From Sabethes cyaneus (lineage: Eukaryota > Arthropoda > Insecta > Diptera > Culicidae), in NCBI RefSeq assembly GCF_943734655.1, contig NC_071355.1, forward strand, positions 74,485,449 through 74,549,448: a stretch of 64,000 nt of DNA, in the 5' to 3' direction. Below the pieces are notes generated by a model. It was not told the DNA's origin. It saw only the letters and a list, made by a program, of their open reading frames with translations, and did no database searches. A program made the translations under genes and the position numbers. Shown piece by piece: positions 1 to 11,256 of the stretch; position 1 is the stretch's first letter; the number at the start of each line of letters is the position of its first letter.

Positions 1-589
1 CGTAGCATAACAATAAGCTTGTCAGAGTACATTTATGGCAGTCAGTATGGCACGCAATATCTCTCTTTCCTTCTTTTTTCCGTTTACCAACATACTCCCA
101 CCGCCTCAGAAAACCATCACAAATAAAATGAAAATTAGCTTAACTAGCCTAAATAAGAAGGTTTTGCATCTGAGAATTATATTGCATTCTATAAGTTGTA
201 TTACACTCTGAGTCAAAAATTTCACTGAATACTGAGATTTGTTCTCAATTAAAATTCAGCATTATATTTTCACTTTTTTGCCGTTACTTTTTCAATTAAA
301 GCACTTGCGAAACATAACATAGCTCTAAGATCGATAATTTAATAATGAAAATATCTAGGCAATTTCAAAATATGCGTTGAAAATATGCTAATAATATCCA
401 TTTTTAACCAGCCTCTCCATCCAAGATGTCACTAACAAAATGGAAGTGTTGTCTATAACCAGGCATTGAACTAGAAAACAAATCGGACTTTAGTCTTATA
501 TGATGAAAACTAGTGACCCCAAATGACGACAATATATAAAATAAGATGGTCACTACACGATCTCAGACGCTGTCCACGATGATGCTGAC
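1..589. other. no gene seen
   Basis: AT-rich sequence without a convincing exon, RNA gene or recognised repeat. Confidence 0.5.
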
Positions 590-965
590 GAAATTCGTTT
601 TCGCAGTGATGCACAATGCAGACTTTAAACAGCTTGCTAAGCAGAATTTTATTATGGCAACTGGGGAGGTGTTTCAAGCATTCGAAATTTCCTTATAAAT
701 ATCTGGTTTGGCATGCTATCTCTATCTGTGGCTTGAAAGGTGACATATTTATTGCAACCGGAACCATTAAGCTGGAAATTTTCGTGAGCAAATGTTTGAA
801 AAAGCACCCGCAGATTTTCTTAAAATAACACAATTGGTCCGTGCTGTTTTGGCCGGATTTGCCATTCTGCCATTACGAAGCTCGTGGAGTGTTCTGCCGC
901 GAACAACGTGCAAGTGGTGCCCAAGGACAAGAGCCCTCCTAACACGTTACAGTTCTGCCTATTAG
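590..965 (+). pseudogene. decayed Tc1/mariner transposase fragment
   Basis: In one frame ADFKQL..NFIMATGEVF is followed, after a small shift, by KFPYKYLVWHAISICG and IFIATGTIKLEIFVSKCLKK. Another frame then gives FWPDLPFCHY and, after a third shift, AANNVQVVPKDKSPPNT. This order of motifs, with the FWPD aspartate, is that of the catalytic core in the mosquito DD37E-type Tc1/mariner group. At least two frameshifts are present and the final catalytic Glu block is degraded. No terminal repeats were found. A dead relic upstream of ens. Confidence 0.75.
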
Positions 966-2031
966 AGCTGACCCACAGACAAACAGACATAACACTCGTT
1001 TTCCATTCTTCGTACCGATTAAACCTTCATTTCAAATTTGGGCTTAGTTGGGAATGTCTCCGTTTTGGTCAAAGTGGCGCTTTTTGACGAAAGAAGGGGA
1101 ATTCCCCATAAAAATACTTGCTCCTTCGAGGGATACCCATGTTGCTATTTGATATTTGGGAATGTCGATCATAGATGGTGCTAGTATTCAGGACAAATGT
1201 AAGGTACGATAATTTTTGTTGATTTTTCTTCCAAGAGTTATGTCTGTGGCTGAACCTTACAAAGAAAAAAAATTGATATTTCAATAGAAAATTGAATGAA
1301 TAAACTTTTATGCATTATTGTTTGTTCAAATTTTAATTGTAATGCCCATTAGACCTAAGCCATGCCTATTGAACCTGGGCTCGAGATTGCAAACATTAGA
1401 AGCGAAATGGCGCGGACCAGAGTGTTATAACTGGACCTTGCGTCCTTTCAAAATAACGCGAAATGATTGGAATTCCTTCGCTGTCTCTGGTGCATTACTT
1501 CAGTGAATTGAAATTGTTTGAATCATGTTCAAGGACAAGTATAGAACACTAGGATGATGCAGAGTTATCTTTCGACTAATCCCTTGCTGGAATAAATAAA
1601 AAAAATCGGGCCCGGGTCGGGTTCGGGTTTGGAAAATATGAAACCCGGCCATCTTTATTGAATATCTCGAATGCTGCAAGTCTTCATGCTGTACAGCTCT
1701 GTGGTCTTGTGCGAATCGTGAATCCAAAAGCCGGATGTATATTACTGCGCTGTGGTGAATCGTACACATCGGCCTAGCTTCACTGGTAAATCTGCTACTA
1801 AGCAGATGTAAATTTACAAATACTGACCTTGCTTTGTGAAATCTAATCGAATATCGATCACTGGAATGCCGTATTTCCATTAGTACGGCTGGTGCAATTA
1901 ACTTAAACGAGAACTCTCCACTGTATGAGTGATGCACTCGGTGAACACCTAAAAATTAACTTGTTGCGAACCTGCGAATATTGTCGAGCGCAAGAATTCG
2001 CAGTGGTTCAGGCTCCTATAAAAAAAGAATA
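966..2031. other. no gene seen
   Basis: No recognised gene. A 145-codon open frame on the minus strand (1500-1937) has no motif I know and average composition. A short C/G-rich low-complexity patch (GGGCCCGGGTCGGG) occurs near 1609-1623. Confidence 0.4.
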
Positions 2032-2414
2032 CCCAGCTAGCACCAACTCGTATATCAATGTACGATAACTATCGTAAATATCTCCTAACAAACTCGAAAT
2101 CGTAACTAAAGCTGGATAAAGTGGGATCAAGTTGGTTTTTTGTCGTATATAATGATAATGACTGACATACATACGATTTTCAGCACAAAATCGTAGAGTA
2201 TTACGGAGCTACTCGCGCTTAATCGGATATTATCGTATATAAATACTTATACAGTCGTAACGCTCAAAATTATTCGTAATCACGTATATCGCCTTCAGAA
2301 TATGCCATGTACGGATATGCCAATTTTGCGCATGAAATACGATTTATTTAGCATGCATACCTGTACGTAATGCTGATTTTTACCTTTTTTATACATATGA
2401 AAATGCTAGCTGGG
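2032..2414. mobile_element. MITE with CCCAGCTAGCA ends and TA target duplication
   Basis: Perfect 11-bp terminal inverted repeats CCCAGCTAGCA / TGCTAGCTGGG are flanked on both sides by TA (2030-2031 and 2415-2416). The interior, 383 bp in all, has no coding capacity and is rich in short TCGTATAT-like words in both orientations. The TA duplication fits a nonautonomous Tc1/mariner-type element. Confidence 0.8.
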
Positions 2415-2633
2415 TAATTTGTTAGTGGAACGAGAACAATAGAAGTTTCAATAGATAGATAGTAAAACGATAGAGTACTTTGAAGTAAAGAGTGTCGCTG
2501 AACTCACTGTCGATCTTAAGTAAAGTACGCTCAAAACTGAAGATTGGTCTTATCCATTAAGGCAGGAACGTGGAACTTCAAAGTTAGGTTCTCGATACGA
2601 TTCTTCACCTGTACCAATCTACTCATCTACTCG

Positions 2634-3100
2634 CCATGAACCCCCCAACTGATTTTCATTTTAAGAATGAATGTTTGAATGTTTCTTGTAGCATTTTTTC
2701 TCAGCTTTCCAATGGTGGTCTTAAAATGAAAATCGGTTGGGGGGTTCATGGTGAAAACGGCGATTTATTGATAAAATCCAATATGGCGACCAAATCCAAG
2801 ATGACCGCCAAAAATGTTTTACTCCATCTGAAAGTCCTGTTCTTCTTTACAAAACCGGGCCGTTTTTTAGTTGTTTCATGGCAAATTTATGAAATATCAC
2901 ATGATAGATCTTAAGGTTTGCTCAAAATTCAACATTTTTACCTGTTAGGCCCCTTGGCGAACGAGGGGTCCACTATTTCGAGGTATCAAAAGTGTAATTC
3001 TTATTTTTTAACCATTTTCAACCAATTAAGCACAAAAGTTTCAATATTTGAAGACCTCGTGTCAGTAGTGGCCCCGTTTCAGCGAGAATTACTCAGGTGT
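2634..3100. repeat. diverged, one-armed relative of the 59.8-60.8 kb foldback
   Basis: The stretch from AATGGTGGTCTTAAAATG (2711) through CGAACGAGGGGTCCACTA and TTTGAAGACCTCGTGTCAG to GAGAATTACTCAGG (about 3098) closely follows the right arm of the element at 59794-60828. Only about 35 bp of the opposite arm (CATGAACCCCCCAACTG) remain at 2636. It preserves an uninterrupted site where the other copy carries a 123-bp insertion. Confidence 0.75.
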
Positions 3101-6049
3101 TTGTCCAAGATTTTTTTCACGTCGTTCGAGTTCCATTCTGTCCTGCTCCGCTACGGGGTGCAATATTTTGACGAAACTTGCACCAGTTGTTCTTCATAAA
3201 CTTGTAAACAAAGTTATGTCAAATGGTTCCGGCTCCTACCACAAGTGGTGTACCGATGACGCACGAGGGGTGTCCAGGTTTAATTTTAGATATGTATTTC
3301 GCCCCCCTACTAACACAGTTGTTATAAAGTTGTTATGGATATTCTTATATGGCAAATTCTGGTTATAAATAGGTTGTGTCATCAAAATTGTGTTGCTGGG
3401 GCTTCATCAGTGTCTGTTTTAAATGGTTTAAAATAAATAGTCGAAACGTCGGAGCGAATTGGAAAAGCCAGTTTTAATTTCCGCAACAGACTGAAAAGGT
3501 CAGAAAAGGCACAGTAAAAACTTCATAGGTAACCAACACTGCTCTAAAAACTATTCTTTCCTCATGCTGATGCTGTTGTTGACACCGTCTGACCGTCCGC
3601 TATTTCCTTTAAGTTGGTAATATTCAGCGATGAAAGTGCTATTTTTGAACGAATTTTGATATTTATCGTCAGTTGATGAAAGCAAAAGCCAACAGGTGCA
3701 TCGTCATCGATAGAGGCGAACAATAGTTTTTGTTCGGAGAGAATGAAAATCCATTCAAATATTAGTTTTTTCATGAAATCTGGGACAATTGTTGCAAAGA
3801 AAACAGAAAGCTCTGAGACGCTAAAGCAAAGCACTAAAAGGAACTACAAAGAGGATCAAGTAGAAACCTGGTCGTAATAACATTTGTTTGTAAACTGAAA
3901 ATCAGTGTATGTGCATTATTAAAATATGGTTTGGATTTCCTATTTAAGACAGAATTTAATATCTCCTTAATGCGATCGTTGTAAGATAGTTTATTTTAGA
4001 CGTGTTTCCTTAATATGGACTTTGTTAGTAAGTTATTTATTGAAATGCATTTCACAGTGGAGAGGTATTGTGAACTGGTCCCAAGATTGAAACTTGAGGC
4101 ACAGCTGTTCAAATAAACGATGCATAAAATCCTGAATTGCGATAAGCAACCTGCAGAGCTCGAATGAATTATTGTTTTCAATTTTGTGTGCGTTTATTGG
4201 AACATTAAAATTTAACAGTATTCAAAAGAACCATATGTTACCTTTCCACACATGTTGCTATGCAACCGATATATGTTATTACTTTCAATCATTCAGGAGA
4301 TTTTTTGTTTCACCTTTCACCCGCTACCATTATCATTCCATTATTACCAACCGTATTGCACTAACCATCATACCGATAGTTTCCTCGGCCAGTTATAGAT
4401 GCAATTGAGCGCCTTATTGCTCTGACCAGTAAGGCGAAATATGCAATCACGACATAGGTTTGAAGTGGCTCGTTTGTATGTTTTTTTCTTTCCTTCTCTC
4501 CCGTTGACTGTAAATTGACAACCGGTAATAATGCTTATTGCCATCGATTACGACTCTGTCGCGCAATCCGTTTCTTGTCAGCGAAATTTATCTAAACTGC
4601 CCGCCGCTGGCTGTCGCTGTGCGGCCGTCCGGCTGTCCGGCTGTCCGAGATCGGGCAGGCATCTGCAAATGCAAGGGGTTCAGTCGAGCCTGTGGCCTGC
4701 CTGACAGGACAGGCAGCAGTGTGGGCAGTAAATCGGCGCCATTCGGTAGCATATTAAAAGGCTAAACCATGCGGTGCGATCAAGTTGCAGCAGCGCAGCG
4801 GCCCCAGTAAAGCGGGATCGCCTACATACTCAGCATATGTTAACGATAAAAATCCGTAAAACATTAATCTTGTCCTTGGTTAGTTTGTGGTGTGTGAATT
4901 TCAGTGATTCTAGGAATTTCAACGTTCAGTTTGCGGGGTATTTTATGGAAATTCGATTATTGCATCACCTAGTAAACTGGATAATTATTATCAGCTTTGC
5001 TTGCGTGGGAGTCATCTGTTTGAGCTCTGTTAGAAACCATGGTTTTTCGGAAAATATATTTCACGGTCAATGTTTGAGATGTACAGCGGTGAATGACGGT
5101 TATGGTGTGGGATTAAATCATCGCTAAATCAAGCTATTACTTAGCACCGCTCTATCCACGTCAGCCAACAAGCTTCTTCTAGTGCAGAGTCTCACTCACG
5201 ACGAGGCGTGATGGTGACGATGGCAACGGACAGGATGCCATTGATGATAGCTGTTCGATCGGTTCGCCTAACATGGCAGTCAATTTAAACAGTGTAAACA
5301 CAGTACTTGTTTGCTTTTCGTATTCGACGGACAGTTTTATTCATAAATAAACAACTGAGCTATGCTTTACGTTAAAATTTGTAGTCTATGATACAGTAGT
5401 AACATTTATAGAGGTTATTTTACTTGAAAACTTGAAGTGGCTGGCATGGTTGAAATCTGGAAAGATTGTCGTTTTGGACCGGGCGGCTTGTTCACCGGAT
5501 TCACATCCGTTTAAGAACATCTGCGGAATAATGGTTCGACAGATCTATGCTGATAAGCGTCAATTTTCAACAAATATTCGGTAGCATATTAATATGCTAT
5601 TCCTCAGCCATAAGAAGAAATCGAGCTGACAACACTGCAGAAATTGATCCACAGTATAATCAAACGTATCTTTAAACTACCAGATAGTGATTATTAAAAA
5701 TAAAAAAATTAGCTGCCCATGCATGGACGATGGAATAATGCCAGTGTTTCGTCTGTTTGTCTTTAATTATTCAATCTTCTAAATCCATGTAAACCAACCA
5801 CCGATAATCGTCTAAGAAGTAAGGTCGTGCAGACAGTTATTATACGCATAATTTTCCGTATTTATATACGCGCAAGGAGCCTCCAATAGCTATGACTACA
5901 ACGCACCTTTGAAAAAAGTTACCTTTGATTTCTTTACTGATTACTTCTGATTACCATTTATTTTTGGTAAACTTGCTTTTGGGGTTACTAAAATTTACTG
6001 ATTACCAATTGTTACTAAAGATTATCATTGATTATTGTATTGATTTAAG
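3101..6049. other. upstream sequence without a recognised gene
   Basis: No exon or element could be identified. A GC-rich segment lies within it at 4530-4830 and is listed separately. Short open frames on both strands look random. Confidence 0.4.
4530..4830 (+). promoter_or_regulatory. GC-rich island, possible upstream promoter
   Basis: Much richer in G/C than its surroundings, with tandem GGCTGTCC (4631-4646), repeated CAGGCAG words and GCAGCAGCGCAGCGG. ATTAAAAGG at about 4753 could act as a TATA-like element. There is no defined exon next to it. It might be a distal ens promoter, an enhancer or unrelated. Confidence 0.22.
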
Positions 6050-6240
6050 ACGTAAATGATTACGGAAGTAATCTATAATTGCTACGCAATTATACACCGT
6101 ACTGGAAACCTCTTGCGCACACGCGATTTGTTGTTACTGTTGGTGCATTTCTCACTCTTCGGTTGTAGAGTTGTTCAAACTGGGGGAAAACTAACCACTA
6201 ACACAACCACAAATTAGCAATCTCTACTCTAGCCAAATCA
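6050..6240 (+). repeat. dispersed repeat, inverted relative of 13965-14155
   Basis: The order TTTAAGACGTAAATGA, CTTGCGCACACGCGATTTG, GTTGGTG, AACCACTAA, CAAATTAGCAATCTCT is matched by the reverse complement of 13965-14155. This copy holds a roughly 20-bp local difference after the first block. Family not identified. Confidence 0.65.
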
Positions 6241-6439
6241 ACGGAGCACGGATACCCTTTTGCTACTGTAAGCTTCCGTATGCTTACAGGGTGAGTAGTA
6301 ATAACTGTCAGTGAAGTTAATGGTAAAAAAATAAGACGTTCGCATAAACTTTAATTTTGAGTGTATTGCGCGTGTATATATCCATAAGTGTATATATCCA
6401 TAACATTTGTCTTATATTAGTCTAATTCGAATCTTTCTC
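6241..6439. other. no gene seen
   Basis: AT-rich, with two near-identical TATATATCCATAA words at about 6375-6402. Could contain the lost end of the mariner that follows. Confidence 0.3.
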
Positions 6440-7328
6440 CTTTTGCTTTAATTACCAGTCACAATCGTTGTTGAAAAGCGTTGCAACTGGCATGCGCGTG
6501 ATAACCCGAGGCATTTCATCTCAAATCTTCTCCAAACGTTGCTAGTTTGCCTAGCATATAACCCCATGTGTACAAGTCGAGAGGATTCAAATCAGACGAA
6601 GAGGCAGACTACTCTTTCGATGAAATTAAATCCGCAAAATTATCCTTACACCAAGCTTGTGTAGCTTTCGCCTGGTGAGATGGGGCAGAATCTTGTTGGA
6701 AGCACTTTTTGACGATTTTGACGAAGCAATGGTTCTTTAAAACATTAGCGATGTAGGTAATATTTAGTCAGTGCTGATTTTAACAGTAGGTTCCATGATC
6801 AGCAATGGAGAAACATTCTGGAACCTTTGAACAGCCAGTTTGTCCTAAGGATTGTCAGAAAGATGTGCTCTACATATTTGATCATTTTTGTTGGTTGTGG
6901 TGGTAGCAGGTACATTTTTTTGTCTGAAAACAGTATTTCACAATCACCGTGCCGCTTGAGAAGCTGCCGACCTGTATTGACCCTTCCTTGCAACCTTCCG
7001 TTTTCAGTCAACCCGTGTACCCGTTATTTTTTGTATGGAATCAATCGAAGATTATGTTTCAAAATATTCTTCATGGTGGACTGTGAAATTCCTCGTTCCT
7101 TGGCCATCTTACGTCCAGACTGATCTGGTTTCCGTCGAATTCGCTGTCTTACTCGATTGACGGTTTCCGGTGCCTTTCCAGTGTGTTTACGGCCAGGTTT
7201 GGGGAGTATTTTCCAAGAACCGGTTTCCTTGTATCGCTTGATGGTACGAAAGATTAACCTTTCATTTATTCCGAGTGGCTTCTGCATCTTTAAAATATCC
7301 CAGATTTATCACAAGTTCCCTTTTTGCG
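6440..7328 (-). pseudogene. Tc1/mariner transposase pseudogene
   Basis: Read on the minus strand from about 7328 downward: an HTH-like start (INERLIFRTIKRYKETGSW), a second HTH segment (VNRVRQRIRRKPDQSG, ISQSTMKNILKHNLRL), the first catalytic block ILFSDKKMYLLPP, the second, CFQQDSAPSHQAKAT (near 6690), and the third, SSSDLNPLDLYTWGYM (near 6580). All three acidic positions are recognisable, but stops and frameshifts interrupt the frame and the D of FSDEK is followed by KK. Its high-coordinate end abuts RTE copy A. Terminal repeats were not found. Confidence 0.85.
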
Positions 7329-8300
7329 TCTTCCGTAAGCAAAGTTACTGTCTCAAATCCGTAGAAGACTACCGGTCTGATTAGCGTTTTGTACATCGTC
7401 ACCTTTGTGCGGCGGCATATGCTCCCAGATCGAAGCATCTTGCGGAGGGAGAAGTAGGCAAGATTTCCAGCTTGAATGCGTCGTTGGATCTCCTTACTCG
7501 TATTGTTGTCGGCGGTGACCAGAGATCTCAAATATACGAACTCATCAACCAGTTCTTCGTTGTCAATAGTCACTGGCCGTGGGAAAGCAAACGTTGCTTT
7601 CTCTGGAGCCTCTTCGTACCACATATTTGGTTTTCGACGCATTGATTTGCAACCCTATCCTCCTAGCTCTCCTAGTTTTTCGTCCGACGTAGTTTGCCTC
7701 CGCCGTCCAAGGTTTCTAGGTTCTAGGGTTCTTACTGAAGATCGTTCCTCTCGTTTCTGTGTCCGCTCGCCGGATCACACCTTCAATAGCGATATTGAAT
7801 AACATACAGGACAGTCCATTCCCTTGCCGCAACCCCCTGCGCGATTCGAAAGGACTCGAGAGTGTCCCCGAAACGCACACGTAGCAAATCACTCCCTCCA
7901 GGGTAACTTTGCTCAACCGCGTCAGTTTGTCCGGGAAACCGTACATTATCTGCCATAGCTGTTCTCGTTCAACTGCATCGTATGCTGCCTTGAAATCCAC
8001 GAAAATATGATGCGTGGGCATGTTGTATTCTCGACACTTCTGGAGGATTTATCGGAGAGTAAAAATTGGACCCGTAGTATCACGGGCCCACATAAAGCCC
8101 GCCTGATACTGTCCTACGAATTCTCTTGCTGTTGGGGATAGACGACGTAACAAAATCTGGAAGAGCACCGTATAGGCGGCGTTGACCAACATGATGCCGC
8201 AGTAATTACAGCAATCTAGCCGGTCGCTTTTTTGTAGATGGCACAGACTACACCTTCCATCCACTCCTCCGGTAGTTTCTCCTCCTCCCAAATCCTAGAA
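7329..8300 (-). pseudogene. RTE-type non-LTR reverse transcriptase fragment (copy A)
   Basis: Minus strand, reading downward from 8300: CNYCGIMLVNAAYTVLFQILLRRLS and FVGQYQAGF (RT blocks before palm), MPTHHIFVDFKAAYDAVERE (the first RT aspartate), LRQGNGLSCMLFNIAIEGVIRR, then NNTSKEIQRRIQAGN and TLIRPVVFYGFETVTLL near the C-terminus. The endonuclease half and the FADD region are missing or degraded, and there are several frameshifts. A truncated, dead retrotransposon, related to copies B and D. Confidence 0.88.
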
Positions 8301-8469
8301 ATTATCCAATGAATTAGTATTATAATCAAATAAAATAGTTCTTGATCTCCAATTCATATTTTGACATTTAATTTCATATACCATTAAAGATAATCCCAGA
8401 AACCATTAAAGATCTCAGAATTTTATGCATATCTTCCTCGTTCCTTCATTATGTGAGAAAACGCAGACG

Positions 8470-8575
8470 TAACCCTAATAACAATGCGAGTCTTATTACA
8501 CTTTTCTCGTAATTTTTTTTGGCCAATTTCGGTAATAAAAACCATCATAAGTGTAAAATAAATTGTTACTTGGGA
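8470..8575. repeat. possible short MITE ending GTTACTTGGG
   Basis: The segment ends AAATTGTTACTTGGG (8562-8576), and near its start has CTAATAACAATGCGAGTC, a degraded inverse of that end. It resembles the CCCAAGTAAC MITE at 20014. Confidence 0.35.
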
Positions 8576-8868
8576 AGTTTCGTTACTTAGTTTATGAGGT
8601 GCTGGAAAAGGGAGATTGTTTTTATTGCACATTAAATCATCTTTATCTAGTAGTAGAAGATTAAAGAAATGCAGCGTTACCAGCATTGTTACAATGATAA
8701 GCAACACTGACTGGGACGACATAAACATACCTGATTAGTTGGTTGGTGAGGGTGTCCACGATAAAATTGCAACACATTCAAATTGCTCTGGTTTTTGAAC
8801 CGTAGGATAAAATTATTTGAAATTTTGAGTGGAGGAAGGTCGGCTTGCATTGTTTAAAACTTAGCAAA

Positions 8869-9045
8869 ATGGCGTCGAAATAACAGCTCGTTCGCGAAAA
8901 AATTCTGCACGAGTACATCGAAGATAATAATCTATCACATCGTGCCATCGGTAAAAAGTCGGGAGTGCCGAATTCTACGGTTTCTCCTGTCATAAAATGT
9001 CGCCAAGTAAGCCAAGATGCGGAGAAAAAAGTAGTCCATATATAG
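8869..9045 (+). pseudogene. N-terminal HTH fragment of a Tc1/mariner transposase
   Basis: From the ATG at 8869 the frame reads MASK, a stop, then QLVREKILHEYIEDNNLSHR and AIGKKSGVPNSTVSPVIK, a helix-turn-helix typical of these transposases, before it ends at a TAG near 9043. A GGGTGTCCACGATAAAATTGC stretch at about 8748 may be the element's end. The catalytic domain is absent. Confidence 0.6.
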
Positions 9046-10350
9046 TTTGCCATTTTTTCTTTCTTCAAAGTTTCAATGTTTTTGTAATCCGTAAGGCTTT
9101 GAGCTACAGACGAGTATATTTTCTGAACAGCTGATTCAAATACTTTTTATTTGTAACCGAAATCATTGATATCGGTTCAGTGGTTCAAGAGTTATGAAGT
9201 AAACTCGGAAAGCATGACGATTTTTGTGGCCACTCTAACTCAGAAAAGTAAAAGAAAAGTCTAGTAAAAAATATGGGTCCAAAAATTTTCGACTAGCAAC
9301 AAACACACCAAATTTGAACAAAATCGGAGCACTTTTACAGTTGCTCCTTTTCCTATTAATACATTCTCAGGTTTTCAGTACAAGTTGTCGGGTAAAACAA
9401 GGCAAAATATTCCCTTACGCGACATTTCAGTGAAAATCTTGATCGTCTTTCGATCTTCTGATTTTTTAAACCTGCATAGCAGGCAAGCCTTCTTCAAAAT
9501 CTCTGGTAAAAGCATTGAATTGACATTTGCATGTAATACAAAATCCTTGAGTAAAATAGAGTAAATCAAACTTCTAGATTCAGTGTTATGTTATATTAAA
9601 ATAAATTGTTCATATAACTTTTTCCTAAAGTTCTTCTACTTTTCTTACCATAGAATCTCAAGAGAGAGTTTGCGCAAAATTCTTTCAAAACTATTAGAAA
9701 ATAGGGGTAAATGGGGCACAATCGGCTACTTCTCGTCATTTCCGCGCGTTGAGACCATCACCAATTGATTTTTCGTGATTTTTTACCGAGAAAACTCACT
9801 TTTTACCCCTTAAAAACAGAGGCAATAAAAAGTTCCGTTTTGTTTGTCGATTCTGCCCACTGTGCACTGCATAGAGTCTCAGTGTTTCAACAAGATAAAA
9901 TTTTTCTCTTAATTTTTTCACGTAGCGTAGCTCGCCACCCATGAACCAATGAGGCACTCAAATTTTTCTCTTGATTCCACATAAAAAATTAAGTTATTTT
10001 CCCAAAATACCTTGTAAAAAGAAAAGAAAACGAGAAACATTATGGCGTTGGAAGTTGGGATAAAAATGCAAAAAGGAAAATCTGAAGAAAAAATATTTGG
10101 TAGCTCTTCCTCTAAAATTAATACATTTTGAAGGCTTTCTAAGGTAATTTTTCTCAAAATGTAAAAATACGTATAAATTAAAAAGAAGAAATATGATAAA
10201 AACGACTTTTTTTAAGAAAAGAATTATCCCATTGTAGCATTTGTGTAATAAAAAGCAAACCACGTAAATAAAAAGCGTGAGTAAAGGCTCTAGCAACATT
10301 TTCGAGTCCGATTTTTTTCGTGTTTAACCTTTACACACTTACCTGAAGTA
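9046..10350. other. no gene seen
   Basis: AT-rich sequence with no recognisable coding, RNA or repeat structure. Short open frames are Phe/Lys-rich and look like chance. Confidence 0.4.
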
Positions 10351-10591
10351 CACTCTAAAAAATCGACACGTCGAATTCACGTGAAAAATCATGTAAAGTT
10401 CTGTATAGCAATTTACATGAACTTCAGGTGCTAGTTAATGGGAAAGTTTATAAAATTTACCGGAATCACACGTAAACTGGTTAGTATGAGTGCAGGTTAC
10501 CAATAATTCACGTGTACGTGAAAAGTGCGATGGATGAGAATTACTTATATGTTTTCATGTAAACTTGATGTGCCGATTTTTTTTAGTTAAG
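10351..10591. mobile_element. CACTC-type MITE, copy 1
   Basis: Starts CACTCTAAAAAATCGACACGT after TA and ends at the degraded inverse TGATGTGCCGATTTTTTTTAG before TA. It contains many CACGTGAA / TTCACGTG words. The same arrangement recurs at 14731 and 19428. Noncoding, TA duplication, so probably mobilised by a Tc1/mariner-type transposase. Confidence 0.75.
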
Positions 10592-10629
10592 TAAGCACCA
10601 ACAAGGGTACACATTAGTCTAGGTAACGT

Positions 10630-10882
10630 TATATATTAAATTCGTTTGCCTGCACTGATCGGTAGCTCAAGTGAATCAACTGGCCAGCAATATCTGTTCC
10701 GCATCTGACTATCACTGCTTAATTTTGTCTTATCGGGTGCGGTTCTATCGTGTTTTGTTGTACCTTTTCCGAGATTGTTGCAGCTGCGATAACGTGAATC
10801 GGAAAATGAAAGCTGCCTTTTAAGCGTCCAACAAATCGTTCGCTGATGTATTCTGGAAAAAATCGTCGGAAGTGCCCAGTTC
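10630..10882 (+). promoter_or_regulatory. candidate promoter and first coding exon of an ens isoform
   Basis: A TATA-like TATATATTAAA lies at 10630-10640. About 25-35 bases downstream, GATCGGTAGCTCAAGTG could hold a start site. The following sequence is free of recognised repeats. An ATG at 10846 opens 12 codons (MYSGKNRRKCPV) plus one base before a possible donor, GTATAAGT, at 10883. Its phase fits the exon at 11200, giving a 317-base intron. The donor is not strong and the short reading frame could arise by chance, so this is a proposal only; the real start exon may lie outside the window. Confidence 0.28.
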
Positions 10883-11199
10883 GTATAAGTGCGTGTCGTT
10901 AGGAAATCGTGAAAAAAAAAATATAAGGCAATTCAAACTTTTCGCCATATTTCATTTGTGTTTTTTTGTGGAATTTTTCAGAACAGGTAGTTTAGTTCCA
11001 GCCGTTCTTCTTGATTGTATACATCATAAACTCGTTTATTTTTTATACTCAAAAAACAGAAGATCTTGAGTTTGAGCGTCTAGCGTTACTTCAGTAGTTT
11101 GCAGAACATTCTGATTTAATCAAGAATAAATTTTATACTAAATGCCCCATCCTAAAGCATAATTGTTTACTCATTACATTTTTTCATTTTTTCTTCCAG

Positions 11200-11256
11200 C
11201 TGGCAACAGGGACGCAAATTTGCAGAAACAGACCAGGCCATCTTCAGCTAATAAAG
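11200..11256 (+). CDS. ens: ens small exon (19 codons), near N-terminus
   Basis: A pyrimidine-rich acceptor (TTCTTCCAG) precedes 57 bases ending at a good donor, GTAGGT. The frame read is GNRDANLQKQTRPSSANK, polar and basic, as expected just before the first coiled coil of ensconsin. The incoming phase needs one base from the preceding exon (N+CT), and the outgoing phase is one base (G), which matches the exon at 21350 exactly. Because its length is a multiple of three, it could be skipped without changing frame. The intron after it is about 10 kb and full of repeats. Confidence 0.68.

Noticed and set aside
1500..1937. 145-codon minus-strand frame
   Set aside because: No motif, no codon bias, no splice or promoter support.
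3562..3834. 90-codon minus-strand frame
   Set aside because: No motif and no exon signals.
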